From: Flavobacteriaceae bacterium
Lineage (GTDB): Bacteria > Bacteroidota > Bacteroidia > Flavobacteriales > Flavobacteriaceae
Assembly: GCA_947456815.1 (NCBI GenBank)
Contig: CANGTL010000015.1
Location: 1-52,797, forward strand
Reading direction: 5' to 3'
Length of the DNA: 52,797 nt
The notes below the pieces were generated by a model. The model was not told the origin of the DNA. It worked only from the letters and a program-made list of their open reading frames with translations, and made no database searches. Shown piece by piece: positions 41,403 to 50,261 of the stretch (position 1 is its first letter; the number at the start of each line of letters is the position of its first letter). The translations under genes and the position numbers were made by a program.

Positions 41403-44063
41403 TTAATCTGCTATATTTGGATTGAGCCACTTAATAGCTTGTTCAGTACTGATGTTTCTTCTTTTAGCATAGTCAATTACCTGGTCTTCTTTGATTTTTC
41501 CTAAACCAAAATACTTGCTTTCTGGATTTCCAAAATAGTAACCTGAAACTGAAGATGCTGGCCACATCGCCATACTTTCGGTGAGTTTGACTCCAATTTC
41601 CTCTTCTACTTTCAATAATTTCCATATGGTTGGCTTCTCTAGATGGTCCGGACAAGCTGGATAACCTGGAGCTGGACGGATTCCTTTATATTCTTCTTCA
41701 ATCAAATCTATTTTATCTAGATTTTCATCAGCGGCATAACCCCAAATTTCTTTACGTACTTTCTCGTGTAAATATTCGGCAAACGCTTCTGCCAAACGAT
41801 CGGCTAGTGCTTTGACCATAATGGAGTTGTAATCGTCTAGATTTTTTTCAAATTCAGCGGCCCATTCGTCGACACCAAAACCAGTTGTGACGCAAAAACA
41901 TCCCATGTAATCTTGCTTGCCAGCATCTTTAGGAGCCACAAAATCAGACAAAGCCATGTTGAAAGCACCTTTTGTTTTTTGGGATTGTTGACGAAGTGTC
42001 AAGAATTTTATGTTCTGTTCTGCGGTAATTTCAATGTCGTCATCATTAACGGTGTTTGCTGGAAAAATACCATAAATACCTTTGGCAGTGAGTTTGTTTT
42101 CTTTCAAAATTTGACCCAACATTTCTTGTGCGTCATTAAATACGGATGTTGCTTGTTCACCTACAACTTCGTCGGTCAAAATCGCTGGATATTTACCGAA
42201 CAACTCCCAGGTTCTGAAAAATGGCGTCCAATCGATGTATGGAATCAGTGATTCAATTTCGACTTCTATGGTTTTTGACCCAATGAAATTTGGTTTCTTT
42301 GGAGTAAAATTCTCCCAATCCAATTTCAATTTATTCAATCGCGCTTGTTCGATGGTTAGAAAATTTTTGTCGCGACTTCTATTCAAATAGCCTTCCCGCA
42401 ACTCATCGTATTCCAATCGCAATGCTTTCGAATAGTCTTTGTTATCTGCATTTAATAAATTACCTGCAACGGTGACGGCACGTGACGCGTCATTCACATG
42501 TACAACTGTTTCCTTATACTCAGGTGCGATTTTCACTGCGGTATGCGCCCGCGAAGTTGTTGCGCCTCCAATCATTATTGGTATTTTGATATTGAGTTTG
42601 TCCAATTCTTTGGCGAGATAGACCATTTCATCTAGCGAAGGTGTAATCAATCCGCTCAAGCCAATAATATCAACATTTTCTTTGATGGCAATTTCGATGA
42701 TTCGCTCTGGTTGCACCATCACACCCAAATCGATGATTTCATAGTTATTACAACCCAGCACGACAGCAACGATATTTTTTCCAATATCGTGCACGTCACC
42801 TTTTACCGTCGCCATCAATATTTTTCCCGCCGACGATGATTTACCGTCTTTTTGCGCTTCAATAAATGGCAATAAATAAGCCACCGCTTTCTTCATCACC
42901 CGAGCTGATTTTACCACTTGCGGCAAGAACATTTTTCCGGATCCAAATAAATCGCCAACGACATTCATGCCTTCCATCAAATTTACTTCGATAACTTCTA
43001 TTGGACTTGACACTGAAAGCCGTGCTTCTTCTATGTCAATTTCTATAAACTCGTCGATGCCTTTTACTAAGGAATGTGTTAAACGCTCTTGAATTGATCC
43101 GGAGCGCCATTCTTGAATTGCTTTTTCATTACTTTTTGAATCTCCTTTTACATTTTCCGCAAAATCAAGTAATCGTTCGGTGGCGTCTTCTCTTCTGTTG
43201 AGCAGAACATCTTCCACGTATTCGAGTAGATCTTTTGGGATTTCATCATATACTTCCAGCATTTCGGGATTGACAATTCCCATTGTCATTCCGTTTTGAA
43301 TAGCGTGATACAGGAAAACGGAGTGCATGGCTTCACGTACTTTATCATTCCCTCTAAAGGAAAACGAAACGTTGCTAACCCCGCCACTCACATGGGCATA
43401 AGGCAAATTCTCCTTAATCCATTTGGTGGCACGGAAGAAATCGAGCGCATTTAGTTTATGTTCGTCCATTCCGGTCGCGACTGGAAAAATATTCGGGTCG
43501 AATATGATGTCTTCGGCAGGGAAACCTACTTTATTGACGAGAATATCGTACGAGCGTTTGCAAATTTCGATACGTCTTTCGTAATTATCGGCTTGACCTT
43601 GTTCGTCGAACGCCATGACGATTACTGCAGCACCATATCGTTTTACTAATTTGGCATGATGAACAAAAACCGCTTCTCCTTCTTTTAGCGAGATTGAATT
43701 TACAACACATTTTCCTTGAGCGACTTTCAGACCCGCTTCGATGATTTCCCATTTAGAGCTATCTATCATTACTGGTACTCGAGAAATGTCGGGTTCGGAA
43801 GCGATTAGATTAAGGAAAGTCGTCATGGCATGAACCCCGTCGAGCATGCCTTCATCCATGTTGACATCGATGATTTGCGCGCCGCCTTCCACTTGATCTC
43901 GAGCAACAGAAAGCGCTTCTTCGTATCGCTCTTCTTTGATTAATCGGAGGAATTTACGAGAGCCTGTGACATTGGTTCGTTCACCAACGTTGACGAAATT
44001 GGTTTCGGGAGTTACGATTAACGGTTCGAGACCTGAGAGCTTAAGATATTTTGATTCTGGCAT
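41403..44063 (-). CDS. metH: Cobalamin-dependent methionine synthase, C-terminal modules
   Basis: An 886-residue protein with the pterin-binding domain (about 20-290, [20 protein letters not shown]), the cobalamin cap and B12 domain (cap 320-405; DVHDIGKN near 423-430 supplies the axial histidine), and the AdoMet activation domain (to the end, with [12 protein letters not shown] near 796). The homocysteine-binding module is encoded separately just upstream, so together the two proteins make a full MetH. The gap of 68 bases, the separate start and the clean domain boundary argue against a frameshift. Confidence 0.95.
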   Translation of the reverse strand: MPESKYLKLSGLEPLIVTPETNFVNVGERTNVTGSRKFLRLIKEERYEEALSVARDQVEGGAQIIDVNMDEGMLDGVHAMTTFLNLIASEPDISRVPVMIDSSKWEIIEAGLKVAQGKCVVNSISLKEGEAVFVHHAKLVKRYGAAVIVMAFDEQGQADNYERRIEICKRSYDILVNKVGFPAEDIIFDPNIFPVATGMDEHKLNALDFFRATKWIKENLPYAHVSGGVSNVSFSFRGNDKVREAMHSVFLYHAIQNGMTMGIVNPEMLEVYDEIPKDLLEYVEDVLLNRREDATERLLDFAENVKGDSKSNEKAIQEWRSGSIQERLTHSLVKGIDEFIEIDIEEARLSVSSPIEVIEVNLMEGMNVVGDLFGSGKMFLPQVVKSARVMKKAVAYLLPFIEAQKDGKSSSAGKILMATVKGDVHDIGKNIVAVVLGCNNYEIIDLGVMVQPERIIEIAIKENVDIIGLSGLITPSLDEMVYLAKELDKLNIKIPIMIGGATTSRAHTAVKIAPEYKETVVHVNDASRAVTVAGNLLNADNKDYSKALRLEYDELREGYLNRSRDKNFLTIEQARLNKLKLDWENFTPKKPNFIGSKTIEVEIESLIPYIDWTPFFRTWELFGKYPAILTDEVVGEQATSVFNDAQEMLGQILKENKLTAKGIYGIFPANTVNDDDIEITAEQNIKFLTLRQQSQKTKGAFNMALSDFVAPKDAGKQDYMGCFCVTTGFGVDEWAAEFEKNLDDYNSIMVKALADRLAEAFAEYLHEKVRKEIWGYAADENLDKIDLIEEEYKGIRPAPGYPACPDHLEKPTIWKLLKVEEEIGVKLTESMAMWPASSVSGYYFGNPESKYFGLGKIKEDQVIDYAKRRNISTEQAIKWLNPNIAD

Positions 44064-44078
44064 TATTTTTTGTTTTTT

Positions 44079-44125
44079 GCCACGAATGCACGAATTATAA
44101 TTTTTATAATTCGTGCATTCGTGGC
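44079..44125. repeat. Perfect 22-bp hairpin between the two metH genes
   Basis: Arms 44079-44100 and 44104-44125 are exact inverted copies separated by three T. The words CACGAATGCACGAATTATAA resemble a dispersed intergenic repeat. It fills most of the gap inside an operon, so the mRNA will contain it. Confidence 0.9.
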
Positions 44126-44131
44126 TAACTT

Positions 44132-45145
44132 TTATGTTATTGGAAGGACTATATTTTCTGACATTCGGGGCTTAAATTCTGAAGCTGCTTCAGCAATTAG
44201 TTTGATATGTTCTGGCGTTGTCCCGCAGCAGCCACCAATGATGTTAACTAGATTTTCCTTTAGATATTCTCTAATCAACTCCTGCATCTCTTCTGGCGAT
44301 TGATCATATTGCCCGAACGCGTTGGGTAAACCTGCATTCGGATGTGCCGAAATATTTAAAGAAGTATTTCTAGCCAATCTTTTGAGATAAGGTTTGAGTT
44401 GATCAGCACCTAAAGCACAATTAAAACCAACACTTAACAAAGGAATATGGGAAATTGAAATCAAAAATGCTTCTACTGTTTGCCCGGATAGCGTTCTTCC
44501 GGAAGCATCGGTAATCGTTCCTGAAACCATAATGGGAATATCGATGTTTCGTTCTTCTTTGACTTCTTCGATGGCGAACAAAGCCGCTTTAGCATTGAGT
44601 GTGTCGAAGATCGTTTCTACTAGCAGCAAGTCGCAACCGCCATCGATTAGTGCTTCTACTTGATGTTTGTAGGCAATGCGCAAGTCATCAAAAGTAACAG
44701 CGCGGAAACCGGGATCATTCACATCTGGAGACATACTCGCTGTTCGGTTGGTTGGTCCGATTGAGCCTGCTACGAATCGAGGTTTATTTGGATTTTTAGC
44801 GGTGAATTCGTCTGCGACTTCGCGTGCTATTTTAGCCGACTGATAGTTGAGTTCATAAACTAGATCTTCCAAATGGTAATCTGCCATTCCGATAGTCGTG
44901 CTAGAAAATGTATTGGTTTCGACAATATCGGCACCGGCTTCGAAATATTGGGCATGCACCTCTCTAATAGCCTTTGGTTGTGTGATTGAAAGTAGATCGT
45001 TGTTCCCTTTCAGCGAATGTGGAAAATCTTTGAATTGTTCGCCACGAAAATCTTCCTCAGAAAAATTATGGCGTTGCAACATGGTGCCCATGGCACCGTC
45101 GAGAACGAGAATTCTTTTTTGTATTTCTTGTTGAATTGTTGACAT
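44132..45145 (-). CDS. metH: Homocysteine-binding module of methionine synthase
   Basis: A 337-residue homocysteine S-methyltransferase domain equal to the N-terminal module of MetH. Zinc-ligand cysteines are in [15 protein letters not shown] and [13 protein letters not shown]. It lacks folate and B12 domains, which are in the next gene. Split MetH is common in Flavobacteriia. It heads the operon, and a CGCAAAG-type repeat lies directly before its ATG. Confidence 0.93.
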   Translation of the reverse strand: MSTIQQEIQKRILVLDGAMGTMLQRHNFSEEDFRGEQFKDFPHSLKGNNDLLSITQPKAIREVHAQYFEAGADIVETNTFSSTTIGMADYHLEDLVYELNYQSAKIAREVADEFTAKNPNKPRFVAGSIGPTNRTASMSPDVNDPGFRAVTFDDLRIAYKHQVEALIDGGCDLLLVETIFDTLNAKAALFAIEEVKEERNIDIPIMVSGTITDASGRTLSGQTVEAFLISISHIPLLSVGFNCALGADQLKPYLKRLARNTSLNISAHPNAGLPNAFGQYDQSPEEMQELIREYLKENLVNIIGGCCGTTPEHIKLIAEAASEFKPRMSENIVLPIT

Positions 45146-45151
45146 GTTTTT

Positions 45152-45180
45152 TTGCTCGCAAAGGCGCTAAGACGCCAAGT
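45152..45180. repeat. Dispersed CGCAAAG-type repeat, copy 3
   Basis: CTCGCAAAGGCGCTAAGACG then CCAAG, within ten bases of the metH start codon, so it forms the 5' untranslated region of the met operon. Confidence 0.6.
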
Positions 45181-45201
45181 TTTGTTATGAAATTGAGTAC
45201 C

Positions 45202-45280
45202 CTAGCCCCGATGGCAACGTAAATCCTTTTGTGACGGTTTTCGACGCAAAAGATTGCAGAGGACAGCGGGATTAGCTCCT
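45202..45280 (+). repeat. Flavo-1-like RNA element G
   Basis: CTAGCCCCGATGGCAACGTA-AATCC, the stem CTTTTGTGACG / CGACGCAAAAG (imperfect), then GATTGCAGAGGACAGCGGGA-TTAGCTCC. It lies upstream of the met operon but on the opposite strand. Confidence 0.7.
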
Positions 45281-45294
45281 AAAAAATAAAAATG

Positions 45295-45462
45295 TTATCG
45301 TGAATAATGAGAGAATTTCTCGTGGTTATCTGTCCAAGTTTGCACATGGTAGAATGTAGCACCTTCTTTGTAGTAAAGGGTTGCTAAGCTTTCGACGGGT
45401 CTAATCCCTCTGGCTTTCGTGATAACGATCAATAAGATTAAGAACAGGGCAAAGTAAAGCAT
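45295..45462 (-). CDS. Doubtful small membrane protein
   Basis: A possible 55-residue product starting MLYFALFLILLIVITKARG, with one membrane helix and a polar tail. There is no clear promoter or family. A longer reading to 45546 crosses a palindrome and is less likely. It is the only candidate gene in a 450-base gap that otherwise holds repeats and a terminator. Confidence 0.3.
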   Translation of the reverse strand: MLYFALFLILLIVITKARGIRPVESLATLYYKEGATFYHVQTWTDNHEKFSHYSR

Positions 45463-45500
45463 TAGAAATGGTTTTTCCAACCTCTTTTTAAAAAATAAAT

Positions 45501-45516
45501 ACGACAACGTTGTCGT
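45501..45516. repeat. 16-bp perfect palindrome
   Basis: ACGACAACGTTGTCGT is its own reverse complement. It could be a protein-binding site or a remnant of the GGTTGTC repeat family in head-to-head form. Confidence 0.6.
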
Positions 45517-45544
45517 TGATCTCAAAAGACATTGCAGTTGAAGC

Positions 45545-45578
45545 AAAAAAAAAGTCCTTGGTTACCCAAAGACTTTTT
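45545..45578. terminator. Intrinsic terminator of the T9SS protein gene
   Basis: AAAGTC-C-TTGG pairs with CCAA-A-GACTTT, with an A run before and T run after. It lies just beyond the stop codon at 45597 on the minus strand. Confidence 0.8.
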
Positions 45579-45596
45579 ATATTTACAGTAGGAAGA

Positions 45597-46478
45597 TTAT
45601 CTCTTGATAACTTTCGTTGTTCCAACTCCTTGATCTGTTGTAATTTTCATAAAATAAACGCCAGTGTTCAAATCTGAAATGTTGATTTGACTTGTCATTC
45701 CTTTTACTTCTTTTACAGTACGACCGTTCATGTCTGTAATTTGGATAGCGGTTACATCGCTGTTCGAGTTGTTAGCAACATTGATTACGCTAGAAGCCGG
45801 ATTTGGCCATACAGCGAAATTGCTTTTGAAGAATGAATCTGTCGAAAGCGGACGATCAATGCTTAAAGCGTCTAGACCAATAATGTTTGAATTTGCTCCT
45901 GTTGGACCTCCATCGGTTACAAAATATCTGAAACCGAGTTTACATGATACTGGAGCACCTAAACCATCAACAGTGTATGTATACTGCGTCCACGTTAATG
46001 GATATCCCGCTTGAGCCAAAGTTGGATTGATTTCAACAGCTAATTCTGCATAATCCCCCAAACCTGCGCTTCCTCCTGATGGAGCAGCTGTAAAGTCTCC
46101 ATTCGTACTAATTCTTAATTGCAAGTTGTCTGCATATGAAGGAGCTGTTCCACCTTGACGTGTGTAGAAAGTGATTACGTCACCATCTTGTAAAGTGATA
46201 GCTGGAGTCATTAACCAATTGCTAATCGTACCCGCACCAGTAGTACTGTTATAATTACACAAGGTAAATGAAGTAGCAGCACCATTATATGCTCCAGTAA
46301 AAGCAGTTCCACCACCTTGGGCCCATGTGGAAGCACCAACTGGTGTACTTTGATTCGTTTGTGTCCATCCTAAACCAGCAAGAGCAGTAAAAGTGTCGAA
46401 ATTTTCAGTAAATAAATTTTGAGCATTTGAAGCTGCAAATACCAAAACTAAAGAAAGAGAAAGTAATAGTTTTTTCAT
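45597..46478 (-). CDS. Choice-of-anchor J domain protein with T9SS sorting domain
   Basis: An exported protein of about 293 residues. The signal peptide MKKLLLSLSLVLVFAASNAQ is followed by a choice-of-anchor J (MAM/lectin-like) beta-sandwich (LFTENFDTFTALAGLGWTQT ... ISNWLMTPAITLQDGDVITF) at about residues 20-200. A T9SS type A sorting domain ends the protein (VWPNPASSVINV ... GVYFMKITTDQG). It should be surface-exposed or secreted and may bind carbohydrate or protein. It lies between the metH and metK units, and its promoter faces away from that of metK. Confidence 0.88.
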   Translation of the reverse strand: MKKLLLSLSLVLVFAASNAQNLFTENFDTFTALAGLGWTQTNQSTPVGASTWAQGGGTAFTGAYNGAATSFTLCNYNSTTGAGTISNWLMTPAITLQDGDVITFYTRQGGTAPSYADNLQLRISTNGDFTAAPSGGSAGLGDYAELAVEINPTLAQAGYPLTWTQYTYTVDGLGAPVSCKLGFRYFVTDGGPTGANSNIIGLDALSIDRPLSTDSFFKSNFAVWPNPASSVINVANNSNSDVTAIQITDMNGRTVKEVKGMTSQINISDLNTGVYFMKITTDQGVGTTKVIKR

Positions 46479-46505
46479 AATTATAATTTTAAATTGTTTA
46501 AGAGG

Positions 46506-46513
46506 CAAATCTA
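46506..46513 (-). promoter_or_regulatory. Promoter -7 box of the T9SS protein gene
   Basis: TAGATTTG on the minus strand, about 30 bases before the ATG. It is divergent to the metK promoter 50 bases away. Confidence 0.55.
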
Positions 46514-46562
46514 GGAATAAAAAACTACTCTAAAAAACTTTTTCTAATCAAAAATGGTTTCA

Positions 46563-46570
46563 TACATTTG
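46563..46570 (+). promoter_or_regulatory. metK promoter -7 box
   Basis: TACATTTG fits TAnnTTTG. Transcription would start about ten bases before the SAM-II-like aptamer. Confidence 0.6.
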
Positions 46571-46581
46571 CAACCGAAATT

Positions 46582-46653
46582 CGAGAGGAGAAATTTGAAC
46601 TGATTGCAACCTCTGACCTTAACTTTTTGAGTGTCAAAAAAATGCTAAAGCAG
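46582..46653 (+). ncRNA. SAM-II-type riboswitch upstream of metK
   Basis: P1 is AGAGG (46584-46588) / CCTCT (46610-46614). The loop holds ATTTGAACTGATTGCAA, and after a small 7-bp hairpin (TTTTTGA / TCAAAAA) comes the conserved 3' strand AATGCTAAAGCAG (46641-46653). These match the SAM-II (metA-type) consensus as I remember it: a U-rich L1, ATTGCAA, and TGCTAAA forming the pseudoknot. The gene controlled is SAM synthetase, a natural target. Confidence 0.8.
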
Positions 46654-46678
46654 ATTTTCTCTTCTTTAGTTTTTTTTT
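46645..46678 (+). terminator. Leader terminator overlapping the SAM-II 3' strand
   Basis: CTAAAG-C-AGA pairs with TCT-T-CTTTAG and is followed by nine T, about 40 bases before the metK ATG. The 5' arm is the same CTAAAGCAG segment used by the aptamer pseudoknot, so the two structures exclude each other. Confidence 0.7.
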
Positions 46679-46719
46679 AGCAATCCATTTTGTAGAACAT
46701 TAATTAAAATACAATTATT

Positions 46720-47970
46720 ATGGCTTATTTATTTACGTCAGAATCTGTGAGTGAAGGACACCCAGACAAAGTTGCTGATCAAATCTCAGATGCACTAATT
46801 GATAACTTTATGGCATTTGACCCAAAATCGAAAGTGGCTTGCGAAACTTTGGTTACAACTGGTCAGGTTATTTTGGCTGGTGAAGTAAAATCAGATACTT
46901 ATTTGGATGTACAAAATATTGCTCGTGAAGTCATCCGAAAAATTGGCTACACGAAAAGCGAGTATATGTTTGAAGCAGATTCTTGCGGTGTACTTTCGGC
47001 TATACACGAACAATCATCTGATATCAATCAAGGAGTTGAAAGAGCCAATCCAGAAGATCAAGGTGCTGGTGACCAGGGGATGATGTTTGGTTATGCGACC
47101 AATGAAACGCAAAATTATATGCCTTTGGCTTTAGATTTATCTCACGCGCTTTTGATCGAATTAGCGAATTTACGAAGAGAAAATAGCGAAATCAAATACT
47201 TGCGTCCGGATGCTAAATCTCAAGTTACCTTAGAATATTCTGATGATAACAAACCAGTTCGTATCGATGCAATCGTAATCTCGACGCAACACGATGATTT
47301 TGATGAAGAAACGAAAATGTTGGCAAAAATCAAAAGCGATTTAGTGTCGATTTTGATTCCAAGAGTAAAAACAAAATATCCGGAATACGCACATTTGTTT
47401 AATGACAAAATTCAATACCACATCAATCCAACTGGTAAATTCGTAATTGGAGGACCACATGGAGATACAGGATTGACAGGAAGAAAAATTATTGTTGACA
47501 CATACGGTGGAAAAGGAGCTCATGGTGGTGGTGCTTTCTCAGGCAAAGATCCTAGTAAAGTAGATAGAAGCGCAGCTTATGCAACGCGTCATATTGCAAA
47601 GAACCTTGTTGCTGCTGGAGTTGCAGATGAAATTTTGGTGCAAGTTTCCTATGCAATCGGCGTGGCTCAACCCATGGGAATTTTTGTTGATACCTACGGA
47701 ACTGCAAAAGTGAATATGACTAATGGAGAGATTGCTAAGAAAGTTGAAGCAATTTTTGATATGCGTCCGTATTTTATCGAGCAACGATTGAAATTAAGAA
47801 ATCCAATTTACAGCGAAACTGCTGCATACGGGCACATGGGAAGAACTCCAGAAACGGTAACCAAAACATTTAAAGCTCCCGGTGGAAATGAAAAAACAGT
47901 TACGGTTGAATTGTTTACTTGGGAAAAATTAGATTACGTAGACAAAGTGAAAGCGGCTTTTGGCATCTAA
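46720..47970 (+). CDS. metK: S-adenosylmethionine synthetase
   Basis: A 416-residue enzyme making SAM from methionine and ATP. Family motifs are [30 protein letters not shown] and [20 protein letters not shown]. Length is slightly above the usual 385-400, as in other Bacteroidota. It has its own promoter, a riboswitch-like leader and a terminator. With metF and both metH parts close by, this region covers methyl-group synthesis from folate to SAM. Confidence 0.97.
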   Translation: MAYLFTSESVSEGHPDKVADQISDALIDNFMAFDPKSKVACETLVTTGQVILAGEVKSDTYLDVQNIAREVIRKIGYTKSEYMFEADSCGVLSAIHEQSSDINQGVERANPEDQGAGDQGMMFGYATNETQNYMPLALDLSHALLIELANLRRENSEIKYLRPDAKSQVTLEYSDDNKPVRIDAIVISTQHDDFDEETKMLAKIKSDLVSILIPRVKTKYPEYAHLFNDKIQYHINPTGKFVIGGPHGDTGLTGRKIIVDTYGGKGAHGGGAFSGKDPSKVDRSAAYATRHIAKNLVAAGVADEILVQVSYAIGVAQPMGIFVDTYGTAKVNMTNGEIAKKVEAIFDMRPYFIEQRLKLRNPIYSETAAYGHMGRTPETVTKTFKAPGGNEKTVTVELFTWEKLDYVDKVKAAFGI

Positions 47971-48011
47971 TCGCTAAATGTCGAAATATAGCGCTAGTAG
48001 CGCACCTTTAG

Positions 48012-48043
48012 AACCTGGTTTCATTTGGAATCAGGTTTTTTTT
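48012..48043 (+). terminator. metK terminator
   Basis: AACCTG / CAGGTT with additional inner pairs is followed by eight T. The T run merges directly into the 5' end of Flavo-1-like element H. Confidence 0.88.
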
Positions 48044-48145
48044 AGCCCTGATGGCAGCGGCATCCTTTTTTGCTTCTAAAAGCCCCTCGACTGCGCTCGG
48101 GGTGACAAGCAAAAAAGATATAGCGGACAGCAGGAAATAGCTCCT
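48042..48145 (+). repeat. Flavo-1-like RNA element H
   Basis: TTAGCCCTGATGGCAGCGGC-ATCC, the stem CTTTTTTGCTT / AAGCAAAAAAG, then GATATAGCGGACAGCAGGAA-ATAGCTCC. The loop contains CCCCTCGACTGCGCTCGGGG-TGAC, itself able to form a hairpin. This is the most regular copy in the window and a good reference sequence. Confidence 0.8.
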
Positions 48146-48175
48146 AAAAAAACACGAAAAGAATTGCCATTAACG

Positions 48176-48206
48176 TTTGATTCAAAAGTGATTAATTGTA
48201 ATTTCG
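48176..48206 (+). promoter_or_regulatory. Promoter of the exported protein / dNK operon
   Basis: TTTG (48176-48179) and TAATTTCG (48199-48206, one mismatch) are 19 bases apart, ending four bases before the ATG. The very short leader would be unusual, so the start could be leaderless or the box coincidental. Confidence 0.35.
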
Positions 48207-48210
48207 TTTT

Positions 48211-48990
48211 ATGAAAAGAAATTTTGTGCTGCTACTGTTATTGTGTTTTTTGAGTGTCGTAGGTCAAAAACCAATCTTGAAAAATTCCGTCATTTTGGCT
48301 GCTGATACCTTTTTGGGATACGATGCTTTAGGTGCGTTTTACTCAATCACCAATAACATTTTGACCAAGCAAATGGGGGATCAAAAATGGCAATACAAGA
48401 ACCCACAACTGGGCAAAATTGCCAAAGTCGATTTGCAAAATCCTTTAAAAATTGTATTGTTTTATCAAGATTTTAATACCGTTGTCATAGTCGATAATCA
48501 ATTGAACGAGACTACCAATATCAATCTTAATGATTCGAGTAATCCCATTGTTCCTATTGGCATTGGTTTAGCTGCGGGAAATCGGCTCTGGATTTACAAC
48601 AATTTGACGATGAAAGTTGGACTTTATGATTACTCGAAACGCGAACTCAAAATATTGACGGTTCCTTTTACAAATAACGTTGCGAGTTATGGTTCTGATT
48701 TCAACTTCTTTCAATGGGTAGATGAACAAGGCAATGCCTATCGGTGTGATGTTTATGGAAAAATAAGGGCGCTCGGAGTCGTGCCTGATAGTGAAGAAAT
48801 ACAGTATGTCTCAGAATCGATGTTGGTCTATCGAAAAGCAAATAATTTGTTTGCCTATGACTTACTTGAAAAAAAATCAAGATTAATAGAAATTGAGGAA
48901 AAAACGTTTAAGAATTTTACTTATAAAGACCAAATTTTATCTATTTTTACAGACCACGGAATTACGAATTATAAAATAGCAGTACCATAA
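48211..48990 (+). CDS. Exported protein of unknown function, propeller-like
   Basis: A 259-residue protein with a signal peptide (MKRNFVLLLLLCFLSVVGQ) and a beta-rich body with repeated strand-turn units (IVLFYQDFNTVVIVDNQLNE, RLWIYNNLTMKVGLYDYSK), suggesting a beta-propeller. No motif identifies a function. Its stop overlaps the start of the deoxynucleoside kinase gene by one base (TAATG), so they are co-translated. Confidence 0.7.
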   Translation: MKRNFVLLLLLCFLSVVGQKPILKNSVILAADTFLGYDALGAFYSITNNILTKQMGDQKWQYKNPQLGKIAKVDLQNPLKIVLFYQDFNTVVIVDNQLNETTNINLNDSSNPIVPIGIGLAAGNRLWIYNNLTMKVGLYDYSKRELKILTVPFTNNVASYGSDFNFFQWVDEQGNAYRCDVYGKIRALGVVPDSEEIQYVSESMLVYRKANNLFAYDLLEKKSRLIEIEEKTFKNFTYKDQILSIFTDHGITNYKIAVP

Positions 48991-49604
48991 TGCACATAGC
49001 AGTAGCAGGAAACATCGGCGCAGGAAAAACAACCCTTACTCGTTTATTAGCAAAACATTTTAAATGGGAACCCCATTTTGAAGATGTTGTAGACAATCCG
49101 TATTTGGATGATTTTTACCATCAAATGGAACGTTGGTCTTTTAACTTGCAGATTTATTTCTTGAATAGTCGTTTTCGACAAATATTGCAAATTCGTCAAA
49201 GTGGAAAAAAAATTATTCAAGATCGAACCATTTATGAGGATGCGCACATTTTCGCGCCAAATTTGCATGCGATGGGATTGATGACCAATCGTGATTTTGA
49301 GAATTACAAATCGCTATTTGAATTGATGGAATCTTTGGTTGAAGCGCCCGATATGTTGATTTATTTGAGAAGCTCCATTCCAAATTTAGTTTCGCAAATT
49401 CACAAGCGTGGTCGTGAATATGAGAACTCGATTTCGATAGACTATTTGAGCAGATTGAACGAGCGCTATGAAGCTTGGATTCATTCTTACAGCAAGGGAA
49501 AATTGTTGGTTATTGATGTAGACAATATTGATTTTGTAAATAATCCTGAAGACTTAGGAATGATTTTAAACAAAATTAATGCTGAACTCAACGGATTATT
49601 TTAA
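48990..49604 (+). CDS. Deoxynucleoside kinase
   Basis: A 204-residue dNK/dGK-dCK family kinase that phosphorylates deoxynucleosides for salvage. The P-loop is GNIGAGKTT at residues 7-15, the ERW-S motif lies in QMERWSFNLQIYFLNSR, and the DR(S/T) motif in QDRTIYEDAHIFA. Substrate preference is not readable. It converges with the DinB-family gene, stop codons sharing four bases. Confidence 0.9.
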   Translation: MHIAVAGNIGAGKTTLTRLLAKHFKWEPHFEDVVDNPYLDDFYHQMERWSFNLQIYFLNSRFRQILQIRQSGKKIIQDRTIYEDAHIFAPNLHAMGLMTNRDFENYKSLFELMESLVEAPDMLIYLRSSIPNLVSQIHKRGREYENSISIDYLSRLNERYEAWIHSYSKGKLLVIDVDNIDFVNNPEDLGMILNKINAELNGLF

Positions 49605-50119
49605 GATTGACCTCCTTCTAGCAACTCCAATCTTCTTTTAAATTTTTCGATTTGTCGTCGATGTCTGAGGACATGAATAACGGCGTGCTCCATCATCTGC
49701 TCGATGTCATACACTTGTCCCCACGCAGTTTTTATTTTCTTATCTTCATCAAACTCCTCTAATTCATGGTCTTGAATAGATTCAAAAGTCTCTACTATAT
49801 ACAAAATCAGAGCTTCAAGATCATTATGGTATTCCTCTGAAGACATCTTTGCTAGTTTACCTGGTCGATTGTCTGAAATTTTTTTTAGTTTTCGAATGTA
49901 ACCCGCATAGGAATAGCCAGAACTTATTACGTGAGTTAAGATGGTTTGAATAGATTGCGAATTTGCATCTTTGGTAGTTGAATCAACAATAGTCGTCAGG
50001 TTGGCGTACGATAGATTGACAATCACTTTCTGCAAAGCAACGACTACGTTTGTATATTCCACAAGCAAAGCCTCAACGGCTCTCCTAGTACTTTTATGAT
50101 CTATCGCTACAGCACCCAA
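49601..50119 (-). CDS. DinB/YfiT-family four-helix-bundle protein
   Basis: A 172-residue protein that looks fully helical. HVISSGYSYAGYIRK in the middle and MEHAVIHVLRHRRQIEKF near the C-terminus carry the histidines expected for a DinB-type metal site. The superfamily includes thiol transferases and stress-induced proteins of uncertain function. It is a single-gene unit. Confidence 0.75.
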   Translation of the reverse strand: MGAVAIDHKSTRRAVEALLVEYTNVVVALQKVIVNLSYANLTTIVDSTTKDANSQSIQTILTHVISSGYSYAGYIRKLKKISDNRPGKLAKMSSEEYHNDLEALILYIVETFESIQDHELEEFDEDKKIKTAWGQVYDIEQMMEHAVIHVLRHRRQIEKFKRRLELLEGGQS

Positions 50120-50220
50120 TTTTATATAAATATTTTTTTCAAGTGCTAATATAGTAATTCTTCACAGTGAGGATTCTGATATAAAATAAAAATATCAACA
50201 GGAATAGTAACAATAAAAAA

Positions 50221-50240
50221 AGCCTCACAATTGCGAGGCT
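50221..50240 (-). terminator. Terminator of the pyrophosphatase gene
   Basis: AGCCTC / GAGGCT around an ACAATTGC core, with a seven-base T run on the minus strand. It lies 22 bases after the stop codon. Confidence 0.9.
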
Positions 50241-50261
50241 TTCCTTTATATAATTAGCGTA

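Noticed and set aside
41403..45145. metH broken by a frameshift
   Set aside because: The split falls at a domain boundary, both parts have their own starts, and a 68-base hairpin-bearing gap separates them. Split MetH is normal in this group.
45463..45546. N-terminal extension of the doubtful small protein
   Set aside because: It would translate through the 16-bp palindrome and adds a basic stretch before a plausible internal start at the membrane helix.
45146..45600. A SAM-II or cobalamin riboswitch upstream of the metH operon
   Set aside because: I searched for the SAM-II 3' strand and ATTGCAA block on the minus strand and found neither; no B12-box was recognised.
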